Below are positions 1 through 9,989 of a stretch of 46,823 nt of DNA, piece after piece; position 1 is the first letter of the stretch; every line of letters starts with the position of its first letter. Position numbers and translations under genes: made by a program. Source of the DNA: Nemertoderma westbladi (lineage: Eukaryota > Xenacoelomorpha > Nemertodermatida > Nemertodermatidae). The notes below the pieces were generated by a model. The model made no database searches and was not told where the DNA came from. It saw only the letters and a program-made list of their open reading frames with translations. The DNA lies in NCBI GenBank assembly GCA_032718475.1, contig JAUCBJ010007178.1, forward strand, positions 1 to 46,823, in the 5' to 3' direction.

Positions 1-116
1 TTGGTTTCGACTAGTGTAGTGAATCAAATACTTGTCATAGGCTAAAAAGCGATTTAATATCTAGAAGACATCTTAATTTGGCGGGTTAAACTGCCAAAGG
101 TCTGAAAGCGCGAACA
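1..116 (+). mobile_element. LTR fragment, same family as the 16.3-33.6 kb BEL element
   Basis: The reverse complement of this stretch aligns along its length, with scattered substitutions, to the first ~116 bp of the repeats starting at 16311 and 31634. It ends in GCGCGAACA, the 3' terminus of that LTR in element orientation, so this copy points along + while the large element points along -. The window start cuts it, so I cannot tell a 5' LTR, a 3' LTR or a solo LTR. What follows at 117 does not resemble the leader of the large element. Confidence 0.85.
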
Positions 117-955
117 AGATATCCGCGAAAAGTATCGCGTAAGGTATACAAGTAGAACATATATGATAATCACTTTATTTACTTTAGGCCCTACTTTACT
201 TTTCACAGTAAGGACCGTGTTTTACGAAAAGTATACAAGTAGCACATATTTGGTAATCGCATAAAGCATTAAGAAATCAACCTAATTTTGATTTTATTGG
301 ATAGTTCTTTTTACAGAACACAAGTGAACACACAAGAACACACCCGAACACACTCCAAAACTGCCGAACAAAATCGAACACAGTCGAAAATAGAAAGAGC
401 ACAAAAAAATAACACCGGGTTCCAACCTTTAGATAAAATTAGCCACGCGTTGCTTTTCTATAAGAAAATTCCCGAAATTATTGAATAAAATTGTCGTGAA
501 ATTAAATATTAATCGTTTCTGATTGATTGTGATTGTGGTATTTTTAAATATGTCCCAATGAGTGACGAAAAATGCAAGTAGCTCAGTAATATAACATTGT
601 CTTCAACTTCTATTTCATTTGTTCATTTCCACGACGCATATAACAACGGATTATTCCCCAAAAATAAAACTGAAACGTCTTTTCTATTGACTTCAGTTTA
701 TTGTTTTGGTTAGAATGACGCGCCAAAGTTAACCTGACCCTTTCACGAAATAGATACTTTAACATTTCGGTGAGAATTTAAATTGCCGATAGGGGTTGCG
801 TTAAGTTTTCTCCTATCTCACAAATTCAAAAATATATGCGTATAGCAAATGGGCCACTACAAAAGTTAATTTCTGAACTGAAATAAACCTACGGAGCCCA
901 TACAGGGAAATTAAATAGTCTTTTTTTTTGCTAAGTCATGCGAACGACTTACGAT
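117..955. other. AT-rich stretch, no gene seen
   Basis: I see no coding signal. Two imperfect direct repeats of a motif built on GAAAAGTAT...ACAAGTAG...CATAT lie at about 133-178 and 227-264. The short ORF at 288-488 has no family resemblance and a low-complexity sequence of repeated T/Q/N/H codons, so I do not call it a gene. Confidence 0.5.
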
Positions 956-1480
956 CTCTAGTGTGATACAGTGTAATACAGGGCCAAATACATGGGCGCT
1001 GCCCATGTCTGTCTGTCACGTGCTTCTGTTTTTCTGTCTGTCTGGCTCACACCAATATCCCAGCTATGACTCAGTAAATTTTTTTGAAATTTGTTATGTA
1101 TGTAGTAGAGAAAAGGTTTAGAAAGTTTAGTTGTAGATTTTGGCGCCCTGCAATTTCATGGGATGCATTTAAGTGGCGCTAAATATCTTATTTTCAAGGC
1201 TTAATAACTTATGAAGGACCTTTTTATTAAAAGATTTTAACGATAAATTATACATACTGTGTATAATAATGATTCCTACTAGTGATTCCGACCATACAAT
1301 GACACAGGGTGTATTCTAGATTGTAATCTGACAATTTTCAGCTTGAACGGATCATAAATGACTGAATAGGTCAAAAAATTCACTTTCAGACATTTCGTCC
1401 TCTAGCGGCAGACTAAAGAACTGCAGATTGTCTTGAGTTAGCCATTATTGAGTTTCAACTGGAGTATTGTATATTGAATT
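956..1480. repeat. Interspersed repeat related to the foldback element in BEL gag
   Basis: The stretch at 1393-1430 (CCTCTAGCGGCAGACT followed by AGAACTGCAGAT) recurs at about 26240-26275, and the TTTCAGCTTGAACGGAT block near 1337 recurs near 26325. A perfect 8-bp dyad, ACATGGGC-GCT-GCCCATGT, sits at about 990-1008, just before a (CTGT)n-rich segment. No coding capacity is visible, and the outer boundaries were not resolved. Confidence 0.55.
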
Positions 1481-1718
1481 TAAAAACCCGCTATTGTTTT
1501 TTTTATTACTACAGTAGTAATGTCCAATCGAAGCATAGTTAGTTAAGTGGTTCGAATGTCTTAGTGAGTCGTTCCAACGAGTTAATTAAGTCGGCCGTAC
1601 GACTTTAGTATAAATCTGTACAAGTCAGCCTACCTGAACGTTTTCCCTTTGCGTTCTGTGTATGAGAATCCTCGTCCATCGTAAAATAATGTATATTCTT
1701 TATTTAATATTCAGAAAT

Positions 1719-1746
1719 AAAAGATAGAATTGATTTTCTATCTTTT
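1719..1746. repeat. Short perfect hairpin
   Basis: AAAAGATAGAA and TTCTATCTTTT form 11-bp perfect arms around a 6-nt loop. The hairpin is AT-rich and has no associated gene. Confidence 0.6.
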
Positions 1747-1913
1747 AGGCCCATTTTATTTTATTTATTTATTTATCAATATTAATATAATGATTATATA
1801 CTTCTCCGAACGCCATTTCTGATAATTAGTTTTATTTATATAAATCCATTACAACTTAATAATTGGCAACAAATTTATTTGTTTCGATAATATATTTAGT
1901 TTACACAATTGTA

Positions 1914-1937
1914 CCCCCCCCCCCCCCCCCCCCCCCC
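1914..1937. repeat. Poly-C homopolymer, 24 nt
   Basis: An uninterrupted C24 run within AT-rich DNA. It is one of at least five such tracts of 16 nt or more in the window. The exact length is uncertain in any assembly. Confidence 0.95.
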
Positions 1938-2647
1938 ATCCTACCCCCGTCAGTGCTTTACTGCGTGGGTGGTTCTCTCCAGGTGCTTTCGTAATGTTGC
2001 CTAGCAATTATTTGATAAAGGTAAATAGTCTGACAGGGCGGGAAATTTAAAAATAGTTAATGCTACCTTGATTTGGATGTTTATTTATTGGCTGACCTAC
2101 AGACATTACTGACATTAGACATTTAGCTCAAGAGTGCTGCTGCCTGCAGTAGCGCGTACCGGTAGCCATCTGACACAGTTAACGCATTTGCTCTATGTGG
2201 TCTCTCGCTGTTTCACGAACTTGGAAGAGATGAGCATCATAAAGAGCTGAACTGCGTTGGTACAGGAGGAATACCCCCCACGTTGTAAAAATAAGAGGCG
2301 TGGACATACCGAGTTCGACATCCCGGAGACCAATGCGGTGTGGGTGGTTGAAGATGAATACCTCTATGTTCTATAAAACAGATAAATGCCTTTTGAACAG
2401 TAGCGATTCCCTAAAGAACGGAAACCGAGACGTCCGACTGGATTGTTATTCGACGGGTGTGGACACACGGATGAAAAACTCGACTTTGATCGGTTGTAGA
2501 CGCGGATCGATGGCAACGTTATTGGCGACTTCCGTGGGTTGTGGCACTGGTGGAGACGAAATCACGGAGCTCGTTGGGGCGTATCAACGAATAACTGCCG
2601 GCAGGCGTGGGCCACTCCACCAAATATAATGGGAAATCTTTTCACAC
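1938..2647. other. No supported gene
   Basis: Mixed-composition DNA. A 109-codon open frame (2300-2629, +) has no recognisable motif and no family resemblance. I treat it as chance or as a degraded repeat. Confidence 0.4.
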
Positions 2648-2673
2648 AGGCGTAATAATCAGTATATAATAGA

Positions 2674-2817
2674 TGGAAATATACATAAAAATATAATAGA
2701 AATATACATATAAATATACATAAAAATATAATAGAAATATAGATAGAAATATACATAGAAATATAATAGAAATATAGATAGAAATAATCATAAAAGCATA
2801 ATAGAAATATAGATAGT
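2674..2817. repeat. AT-rich microsatellite-like tandem repeat
   Basis: Variants of GAAATATA(C/G)ATA and AAAATATAATA repeat for about 145 bp with a period near 20-25 bp. The array is degenerate, and the open frame crossing it on - is a by-product of the repeat. Confidence 0.75.
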
Positions 2818-2945
2818 GTTGGATTATTCACTGTTAAGTAGATATCTACAGTACCATGAAAAAAAGTTTCTAAATCCGATGTATTTTGCCTTGATTTGTA
2901 GTAGTTGTAATATGCCTACTTCCTATAATAGTTATAAGTTCACTG

Positions 2946-3027
2946 CGGATTCCATTGGTGCAGTGGTCAGATAGGTTAAGGTATTGGTTACATTCTAGGT
3001 AGGTAAGGGGTTCGAATCTGGGTCGGG
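2946..3027 (+). repeat. tRNA-derived SINE head
   Basis: An A-box-like TTGGTGCAGTGG (about 2955) and a B-box GGTTCGAATCTG (3009-3020) are spaced as in an internal RNA polymerase III promoter. The ends do not pair into an acceptor stem, so a tRNA-derived SINE is more likely than a tRNA gene. The 3' body is not delimited. Confidence 0.6.
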
Positions 3028-3040
3028 AAATTTGTATTTT

Positions 3041-3480
3041 GGGCTGTTAAATTTTCGGTTTCATTAAACTAGATAAGCCAATGAGGTGCGTACAACACAT
3101 GGAACGATGTGTTGGGCCAATCATAGGGCACTTAATAATTTATTGCTCCAATGTGCGGCCATAGAATGTTATCGAATGTTCTAGGTGATTCCATGCTTAG
3201 GATTTGCTATATAAGGGGCAGTTTGTCCTTCGGTTATCAGTCACACTAACTTGTAAAACTGTGTACTAACTAACTAATAACTTAGTTTCCTTAGTTTACT
3301 ATCCACTTATCTCTCTTACTTTAGTTTAGTCCCTTTTGTTATTTGTAAAGTCAAAGTTTGATAATTCTTTATAATTACGTTAAATATACTGCTCTTAGCC
3401 ATGTAGTTTTAACGTATCTACCTTGGGACAGCCAAACGCTTCGGAGAATGGCTGCCTAAACCGTTAGGCCTCAGCAACAC
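3041..3480 (+). promoter_or_regulatory. LTR- or promoter-like segment
   Basis: Two CCAAT boxes (about 3078 and 3117) lie upstream of TATATAAGG (3208-3216), followed about 25 bp later by CGGTTATCAGTCACA, an arrangement common in retrotransposon LTR promoters. No terminal repeat partner was found in the window, so a solo LTR is a guess. Confidence 0.25.
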
Positions 3481-3520
3481 AAGGGAAAGGATGTCCACGA
3501 TGCATTAAGAGCCCACATTA

Positions 3521-3715
3521 TCTATGTTTGGTAATCTGTAATAGCTTGTATTTAGGTTAACACTAGAGCTAAGTGTGTAAATGTTTGGTAATCTTTAGTG
3601 ACTTTAATTTAGGTTTAACACTAGAGCTAAGTGTGTAAATGTTTGGAAATCTTTAATGGCTTTTATTTAGGTTAACACTAGAGCTAAGTGTGTAAATGTT
3701 TGGTAATCTTTAGCA
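3521..3715. repeat. Minisatellite, three copies of ~62 bp
   Basis: Three near-identical units contain TTAACACTAGAGCTAAG, TGTGTAAATGTTTGG and AATCTTTA(A/G). They are followed by short ATAGCATCA repeats to about 3760. No coding potential is seen. Confidence 0.85.
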
Positions 3716-4344
3716 TCAAGATAGCATCATGATAGCATCTATCATGAAGATAGCATCAACCTTAAGTGCGCTTCAATTCCACTGGAATCCAATCTAATAT
3801 TGGATGTGGGGTGGAATTTATTTTTTTTTTCTCGGCGTCAGTTTTCCAGGCTGGCTTCCATGGGTCTGTTTTCACTACCCATCCTTGATACATCTGCGAG
3901 CTAAGCTGTATCAAGGCATCTGGCGTCTCTGTTTTAGACGATCGCCTTCACTCCTCACACAATTTTATCTCTTGGACATTGTTGTCCCTTCCTCTCTCAC
4001 AAGTCCCTTAGGACTCATCCCCATCCATGCTCGCTGCCTACGCTTGAATCTCGCACCCTTTTACTTCTCCTCCAAACTCCAGCACCTCCTCCCCAGGCTC
4101 CTCTCATTCTCAAGCCCTTTTATTCCCACTCTACACGCCTGTGGTCCCATCAAGTGTCCCTCCTACTCATACCCCCGGTAGCGCCCGTCTGGACGATTCT
4201 TATCCCGCAGGATATGAGCTCTCACAATAAATCCTAAACTCCGCCCTGTTGTTCAATGACCACACAATCTGGGTTGGCCTACCCCTCTACTCTTCCTCCC
4301 ATGTGTTTCCCTAATACGTCCGTTAACCCTAATACTGACTCCAG

Positions 4345-4560
4345 CTGGGCTCTATATGGTCCCGTTGACCCAGCATATGGTCCCATTGACCCGGAATATG
4401 GTCCCGTTGACCCTGCATTAGTGCGTACGTATGGTCCCATTGACCCGGCATTAGTGCGTATGTATGGTCCCATTGACCCGGTGTTAGTGCGTATGTATGG
4501 TCCCATTGACCCGGCGTTAGTGCGTACATATGGTCACATTGACCCGGCGTTAGTGTGTAA
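4345..4560. repeat. 33-bp minisatellite
   Basis: Units of TATGGTCCCATTGACCC plus GGCGTTAGTGCGTAC repeat about six times, first as shorter 18-21-bp units and then as full 33-bp units. Because the unit is a multiple of three, open frames arise on both strands (4256-4684 + and 4329-4643 -). I treat these as repeat artefacts. Confidence 0.85.
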
Positions 4561-4790
4561 ATTATGTACATTGGTACGTTTGTACCATACGTTAGTATGT
4601 ATGTACCACATATGTATTGTACATTTTTGTACCCATCGAACATACGTAATTGTAACTAGCTACTCCTATTATGTACATTGGTAGGTTCGTACCATATGTT
4701 AGTACATGTGTTGTGTACTACGTATGTATTGTACATTTGTACCCATCGGACATATGTAATTATAACTAGCTACTCCTAAATATTATTTTT
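4555..4790. repeat. Tandem duplication of ~117 bp
   Basis: Two adjacent copies share GTACATTGGTA(C/G)GTT, GTACATTT(T)GTACCCATCG and TAACTAGCTACTCCTA. The sequence is AT-rich and full of GTAC/CATATG palindromes. It borders the downstream limit of the degraded BEL remnant. Confidence 0.75.
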
Positions 4791-4872
4791 TTTATATTAT
4801 TTTATATTTTATTTTTGTGGGAAGGGTGTATCGCCCTCATTCCCACCCCCTCAGTCCAATTTGTTGGACGAC

Positions 4873-5702
4873 TCATCGACCTAAGGGCGATTTTTTCAGC
4901 AGGCAACTCTCCCACTGCCCCCCTGCAGGTCCTCTTATTCTTCGCCCCACTCTCCTTGTCAATTCCAAATCTCTTGGATCTGACTTTCCCTTCTCCTCCA
5001 CCCTAAGATCGGATCTTTCCGTCACCTCACAGAACTCCTCATCGTCCCCTGGCGTGCAAAATGCCACCCTTCATCTTGTCATCACTTGGTGGTAGAATGC
5101 CGCCCTTCATCTCATCCTCACTGGTACATGCCACCTCTGCTGGCCTCCCCCTCAATATGTGCGCCGGCATTAAAGCCCCCGATGACCCTTGGTCATCGTT
5201 CGGTACACATAATGGCTTACCATTTAATACCCCTCGCACTCTGCCAGCCCCGTGTACAACACATCTCCTCTAACTTTCCTGTCTCCTTTGTCACCCTTCG
5301 TCATCGGCTCCTCTCCCTTTGGATTAACCTTCTTACATCCTCTCCCTTTCCACCTTGTCTTCTTATTCGACCTCCTCAGTGTTGGTAGGCTTCTTAATTG
5401 GACCAGCGTCTCTTCTGGACATCTCTCCGGAGATCTCACCATCCACTCTTCTCCATCCTCATACCGATACTCGCCAGGAACATCCGTGTTACATCCCATT
5501 GCCTCTAGGTCCTGTGCGTCGAACCCATTCTCCTCTGCACACACTCCCTTGCTGTTACTTCTCGTCCTGTCTCCTCTACCGACGGTATTTCTCTGGACTC
5601 ATCCTCCACACTTTCCACTGTATGTGGATCCAGATCCATGCCTGTCCCCTGTCTCCTGGTATCCTTCCCCGGGCCGCTTCTCACATGGGATCTCCCCATC
5701 AC
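4873..5702 (-). pseudogene. Protease-RT linker remnant of the BEL-like element
   Basis: Overlapping open frames in different phases (5702-5505, 5544-5224, 5239-5039, 5067-4873) read as charged, low-complexity sequence. One contains a short internal duplication built on DEMKGGIL. Position suggests the linker between protease and reverse transcriptase of the degraded element, but I recognise no domain. Confidence 0.35.
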
Positions 5703-6300
5703 CCGTCTTTGGCTTCTCCTCTATGTCCTCAATGGTACTGGACAGCATGCATCCTGAGGATTCGGACATGCTAAACGGGATCCTTGTCTTTATTGGGCCG
5801 CTGAGCGTCCATCCGAATGGCATGAGAATGGCCACCGGGTCTCGCTCTTTATCATCGCCGAAGATGGTTTGCAGCCTCTCATGGGCCGTCGGACAGTCCA
5901 TACCGACTATGAGAGGCACTTTCGGGACATCTAGTTCGGGTGCAAAGAAAGTTGATGTCGTCCAGGTACCGGTACTGCTCGATCTCGATCTTTGTAGGTC
6001 GCCTGGCATTAATGTTGATCGACTCTATTATCTGAATGGGTTCCATGGTGGCCCCATAGTCGCACCCTGGTGTTATCGCTGCAATCTCGCATCGTCCCCT
6101 CCTCATCTTCATGACCTCGTCTTTGCTTGAGATCGTGGTCACCGCCATTTTACTTGGCCTGGTCTCGTAATCCAATCTTCTCGGCCACCCAACTCTCCGT
6201 TAGCGTGAACGCTGCTCCACTATCGACCAACATTAGTGTCATAACCGATAGCCCGTTCTCTCCTATTATTCTCACTGGTACTACTCCGAGTAGTACCGTT
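5599..6300 (-). pseudogene. BEL/Pao aspartic protease remnant
   Basis: Reading - from about 6300, the frame gives an LVDSGAAFTL active-site block (DSGA codons near 6224-6213), the flap-side region, and then a VPLIVGMD block followed by PFGWTLSGP. This mirrors the protease of the intact-type BEL element (LLDSGSTGTF, then ILIGQN, then GWYFTGP). At least one frame change near 6150 and another between about 6010 and 5880 break it, so no functional enzyme is expected. The active-site aspartate is still encoded. Confidence 0.7.
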
Positions 6301-7124
6301 CACTTCCTCATTGCTCCCATGGTGCTCGTCGCCATCATCTGGCCTCTAGTTCCATCAGTCTCAGTGTACTTTGGTGGGTTCTCTCGATACCTATCCTTCT
6401 TATGTCCTCCCACCGCGCATCTGTGACATAATCCAAACTTCCCTGTATAGGCTAATCGATCTTCTTTCAGCAGTGACTGCCACTGGTCGCAATCGATGGT
6501 CTTATGCGTCGTATCCCACATATGCACATGTTTTCTATGTAGTTAACACCTATAGTATGGATTATAACGCTCTCTGTATAGCGTCTTGCATATTTCATCC
6601 AGGTCCGAGCCGGATGGTTTGTTGTTTTGGTTGTATAAACCCGCGTCAAGGGTGTTGTTTCTTCTATAGTTACCACGGCTGTTATGTGGATAGACTCTAT
6701 AGACTTGTAGGTATTTAAGGCACTCCGCCTGTATGAGATTTATTGCCAAATTCTCATTGCTGTACATCCTCCGGAACTGTAGATATTCTTCCGGCTTGCT
6801 ATCATCAAACTTGAAAGGCTCCATGGGTGGCAGCTCAATTCTAGTTTTTAGCGCGTTGATGAGTGTTGCCATTCCCATTGCTTAAATCTCCAGTGCACTC
6901 GACGGTACGGATGCAGCTTCTTTACGTACTGGCTGTGCTTCGCCTCTCGGGTTCGTCGACTTTCCCTGTGTGGGATATATCATTGGGGGCAATGGTCCCC
7001 TCCATATCTCAGTGTCGCACGACTTGTTTTCATCTGGGGGGGTTGCGATCTTTATTTTATTTTGTTGCATGAATTGCGAATACGAAGTTATGGTGATCCC
7101 AGGGGATATCTTAATTTGAGACAA
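6300..7124 (-). pseudogene. BEL-like gag core and zinc knuckle remnant
   Basis: One reading phase runs from 7124 to 6300 but is interrupted by stops at about 6882, 6543 and 6300. The segment starting at 6878 has the LPPMEPFKFDD opening expected at the start of a DUF1759-type gag domain. Further on, CHRCAVGGH is a retroviral-type CCHC knuckle whose last cysteine is replaced by tyrosine. The upstream part (7124-6882) is proline-rich linker. This is a pseudogene of the capsid/nucleocapsid region. Confidence 0.65.
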
Positions 7125-7178
7125 AATAAGATAAGTAGTGCGATTTGAAAGAACATAATTATTGTTTAAATCCGGAAC

Positions 7179-7207
7179 GTTTCGTATATTACGTTATACA
7201 TCATCAG
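7179..7207 (-). ncRNA. Hammerhead-like motif of a Penelope-type terminal repeat
   Basis: On - the order is CTGATGA, a 5-bp stem GTATA/TATAC enclosing ACGTAA, then GAAAC, which is the conserved hammerhead core layout around stem II. One extra T between CTGATGA and the stem departs from the strict consensus. I could not define stems I and III, so catalytic activity is doubtful. Such motifs are known in the pseudo-LTRs of Penelope-like elements. Confidence 0.45.
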
Positions 7208-7495
7208 CCATAATACTGTAGGTACAAAATAACTATAATTATATGAAAAAACCTAAAATTAATGTAAAAGATAAGAGTAAGCAAAATTCAAAATGTGATA
7301 GGGTGGATAATTACGATAAATGTAAATTAGAATATTTTTACTAGGTATAATGAAGTAAATGCAGAATTACAGAGAAGTTATAGAAAAAATTACAGTACCG
7401 GTAGCAATCAAAGACTAAAGGCAGTAAACTAACTAGGTAGTGTGTTCATTACAGTAGATACATTAGAATTGTACTGTATGTAATAGTTATCATAA

Positions 7496-7770
7496 TTATA
7501 ATAGATATAGCGGGAATGAAGTGTCTTGTATGTTAAGTGATGGTCTTCGTTTCTGTATAATTAGACTTTCTTTAATTAGTAGATCGTAGTTGTTAGTGGC
7601 TGTACCTATAATATTAAAGTCTTGGTATTCGAATCGGTGGTCGTACTCAAGTGCATGTTCATGTATGGAGGAGTGGATGTTGGCTTTCCTGTTTGGGGAG
7701 ACTTCGCAAGGTGCTCAGAGATTCTTACTTTAAAGTGGCGCTCGGATTTACCGATGTAGTCAGCATTATC
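7496..7770 (-). pseudogene. GIY-YIG endonuclease domain, Penelope-like (broken)
   Basis: Reading - from 7770 gives ADYIGKSERHFKVRISEHL, then a one-base frame change near 7683-7693 inside the GGAAAGCC run, then HSSIHEHALEYDHRFEYQDF, IKESLII, and a TAA at 7496-7498. The YIG motif, the R..RI.EHL helix, the H..H block and the ESLLI-type glutamate helix are the conserved steps of the Penelope C-terminal endonuclease. The part upstream, towards RT, is absent. The frame change makes it a pseudogene. Confidence 0.75.
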
Positions 7771-7808
7771 TTATATTGCGGATACAGTAAGGGGGGAATG
7801 TCACCCTG

Positions 7809-7824
7809 CCCCCCCCCCCCCCCC
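7809..7824. repeat. Poly-C homopolymer, 16 nt
   Basis: An uninterrupted C16 run at the 5' edge of the Penelope-like fragment. Confidence 0.95.
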
Positions 7825-7858
7825 ACCGGTGTTATATTCTTCGCTGGGGTAGATGTTA

Positions 7859-8909
7859 TTATATTGGGGCCCATACACTTATCTGCAATACCCACCACCC
7901 CCCCCCCCCCCCCTCCCCTGGGTATATGTTATATCCATGCATATTATAGTCATACTGGTGTGCAGGTACCGGTATAGGCCTAGCAGGTTCCTGCCTACTC
8001 ACCAGTATGTAAGCCGCAACCTCCGGGTATAATCCCGGCATTCGCGCTACCCTATCATCTACACTATCTCTCCCAGCATGGCCTATAGTATGTTCAGTAA
8101 GACCTACAGTATGTCCTGCAATCTGTACGTGTTCCTCGTGATCGAAGTTTAATCTTCTCGAATATTCCGAGAACTCCTCCCCGCGACTACCATATCCTCG
8201 ATCGGCAGCTACGTTACGACAGGAAGTTTCCCTTCGATCCCTTCTTCTCTCATCCTCCTGGTCCCGGTACACTCTGTACCCCTCTCTTGGTGTATAATAT
8301 ACATCGCCGGGCAGTGTTCCCCCAGGGCGACAGCAATCTCCCGAAGTACAACCCCACCAGCCCTCTCTCTCCATTTCGACTATCGACGGTTCATTGTCCG
8401 TCCTATCTCGATATCTCCAGTTGCCCGTGGCAACATTTCCTCGCTCATCTCTATCATCCTCCTCGCGTCCTCCACTCCCGAGGTTATACCTACGTTCATG
8501 AGATCTCGTATCGACCTCCCGGATGAACTCTACCATTCTCCTTCCGTCTCCCAAGTGGGCTCGATGTTCCCTCATTTGGCTGATTATGGTGTGAACGCTT
8601 CTCCCCCTACCAGGTTGTATGGCCTCGTAGATATTCGCTGCCCTTCTACTCCCTTCCATCGCCTTCTACTCTCCTCCATCACCGCACGCATTTCCTGCCG
8701 ACATCTGTGGGGCATTTTTTTTGCATTGCTTTTGCGGAGGGTATAGCGGACTTTTCGGTTGCGACGGACTCCCCTCGCCTGTTCATTCCACTAATTTTGT
8801 CAAGCTTACTAGCGGTTTCACTAACGGACGACGCCGAATCTTCCAGGATAACCTCGGGTTCGGCGTCGTTCGGATCCACCCATCCCAACAAACTTAACCC
8901 CCCACGCAT
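7859..8909 (-). pseudogene. Probable gag N-terminal region of the BEL-like remnant
   Basis: Two open frames on - (8909-8679 and 8659-7859) in different phases read as arginine/glutamate-rich, poorly conserved protein. The longer one (266 codons) ends in a glycine run coded by a G tract. No domain is recognised. Assignment to gag rests on position directly upstream of the gag core, on the same strand and with similar GC-rich composition. It may instead belong to another element. Confidence 0.4.
7898..7913. repeat. Poly-C homopolymer, 16 nt
   Basis: A C16 run about 75 bp from the preceding one. On - it codes the glycine run that ends the 7859-8659 frame. Confidence 0.95.
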
Positions 8910-9741
8910 CCACCAGATAAGGCCCTACATACACTACACTATACAGTATAATCTCGGATCACCACAATTCAAACAGTTACTTGGCGACCCCCCTCGCCCT
9001 TTCACTTGCCAGTTCCCCCTGCCCAAATCGGACTAGGTAGTGAAAATGTTTATTACACTCACCGAGTCTCCGAGTTAGTTTGGGTTCATCTACCTTTCCT
9101 CCTGTCTTGGCATCCTTTAGCATCTCCCTCGTCGCATTGTACGTGCGTCATAGTCAACATTCACCGACATTCTCCTCCTCAACTTTCTGAACTTGTTTCC
9201 TCATCCGGCGTCGCACCGTCGGCCCCACCGTTGCCATTCTGGTGGGCCCTTCACCGCCTGTAGCCACCGACTGGCCGGCGATCTCGGTGCTCCTCTCGCC
9301 CCTCCGTGTCGCCTCGCATCTCTTCTTCTCATACCTGTCCGCTCTCCTCCTCTACCACCGAATCGTCTCTCCTCGGCGAATCCGGTGTGGCAGGCCGGTA
9401 CCGCCTCGTCGTCGCCTCCCGAATGGTTTGGTCTCTATTGCTCGGGGTGCGCGGCAGAGTTCATCCCCTCTCCGAACCCTGGGGTGTGTGTTCGCTCATC
9501 TCGTTGGCGCTGGCTGTGGTCACAGTTTATTTAAGCTGGATGTTGACTTGTTGGCAGTTTTTAACTGTGATGGAATCCAGTGGAGTCGGCAGTTTGGACC
9601 CCCGACCGGTGTGTGTGTTATACGCATCGCCGCGTCTGTAGGCTGCTAAAAGCTGTGGTCTGGATATATAATAGGCCGAAGGCCATTGAAATAACTGAGT
9701 TTTTACTGTCAGTTGTTTTAATCACAGAACATAATAATAGC
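8910..9741. other. C/T-rich stretch, possibly leader of the BEL-like remnant
   Basis: The + strand is pyrimidine-rich and GC-rich until about 9640, and several frames are open by composition alone (9193-9649, +). No domain is seen on either strand. Position suggests the 5' part of the degraded element, into which the gypsy element has inserted at 9742-9745. Confidence 0.3.
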
Positions 9742-9745
9742 ACAG

Positions 9746-9965
9746 TGTGGCAGTATAATCGTACTGCTAATGTCTCATCATAAAGTATACCGGATATGCA
9801 AAGGTATGCAATAAAAATGTATAATATGAAGGCAGTAGTTAGCCTACACCAGTAAGTAGGATGAAGGAAGTTAATGCAGTGAATAGTCAAGTGAAAACTC
9901 TCTAACACTTGTCCGAGTATATGGCAAACTCAGTAGGTCCTGAGTATGTAAGTGGCACCGCCACA
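9746..9965 (-). repeat. 3' LTR of the gypsy element
   Basis: 220 bp bounded by the inverted ends TGTGGC and GCCACA. The only mismatch seen against the other LTR is GATGAAGG here versus GATGTAGG. It is the 3' LTR because the coding strand is -. Confidence 0.95.
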
Positions 9966-9980
9966 TGACCCCCCCAGACT
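9966..9980 (-). promoter_or_regulatory. Polypurine tract of the gypsy element
   Basis: On - the sequence entering the 3' LTR is GTCTGGGGGGGTCA, a G-rich tract in the position where plus-strand priming occurs. It lies just downstream of the pol stop. Confidence 0.7.
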
Positions 9981-9989
9981 CGGAAAGAG

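Larger units (their letters stand above)
7125..7795 (-). mobile_element. 5'-truncated Penelope-like element
   Basis: On - this contains a GIY-YIG endonuclease relic, about 290 bp of AT-rich 3' sequence and a hammerhead-ribozyme-like motif at 7179-7207. GIY-YIG plus a hammerhead-like motif in the terminal repeat is the signature of Penelope-like elements. The RT portion is missing. It interrupts the gag of the degraded BEL-like element, whose reading resumes on each side (7124 downward and about 7859 upward). The boundaries are estimates. Confidence 0.7.
4810..8909 (-). mobile_element. Degraded BEL/Pao-like retroelement remnant
   Basis: On - the order is gag N-terminal region (8909-7859), gag core (7124-6543), zinc knuckle (about 6460-6410), aspartic protease (about 6300-5790) and an acidic/basic linker (5700-4870). 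Several stops and frame changes interrupt it. No reverse transcriptase, RNase H or integrase follows; the sequence passes into minisatellites. BEL/Pao membership rests on the gag-knuckle-protease order and on protease blocks that parallel those of the large BEL element here. The region is distinctly GC-rich relative to its flanks. No LTR pair was found. Confidence 0.65.

Noticed and set aside
2300-2629. 109-codon frame on +
   Set aside because: No motif, no family resemblance, no promoter context; it is plausible by chance.
3804-4181. 125-codon frame on + in C/T-rich DNA
   Set aside because: Open by composition only; no domain was seen on either strand.
4256-4684. 142-codon frame with repeated YGPIDPALV units
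   Set aside because: It is explained by the 33-bp minisatellite; overlapping repeat-derived frames are open on the other strand too.
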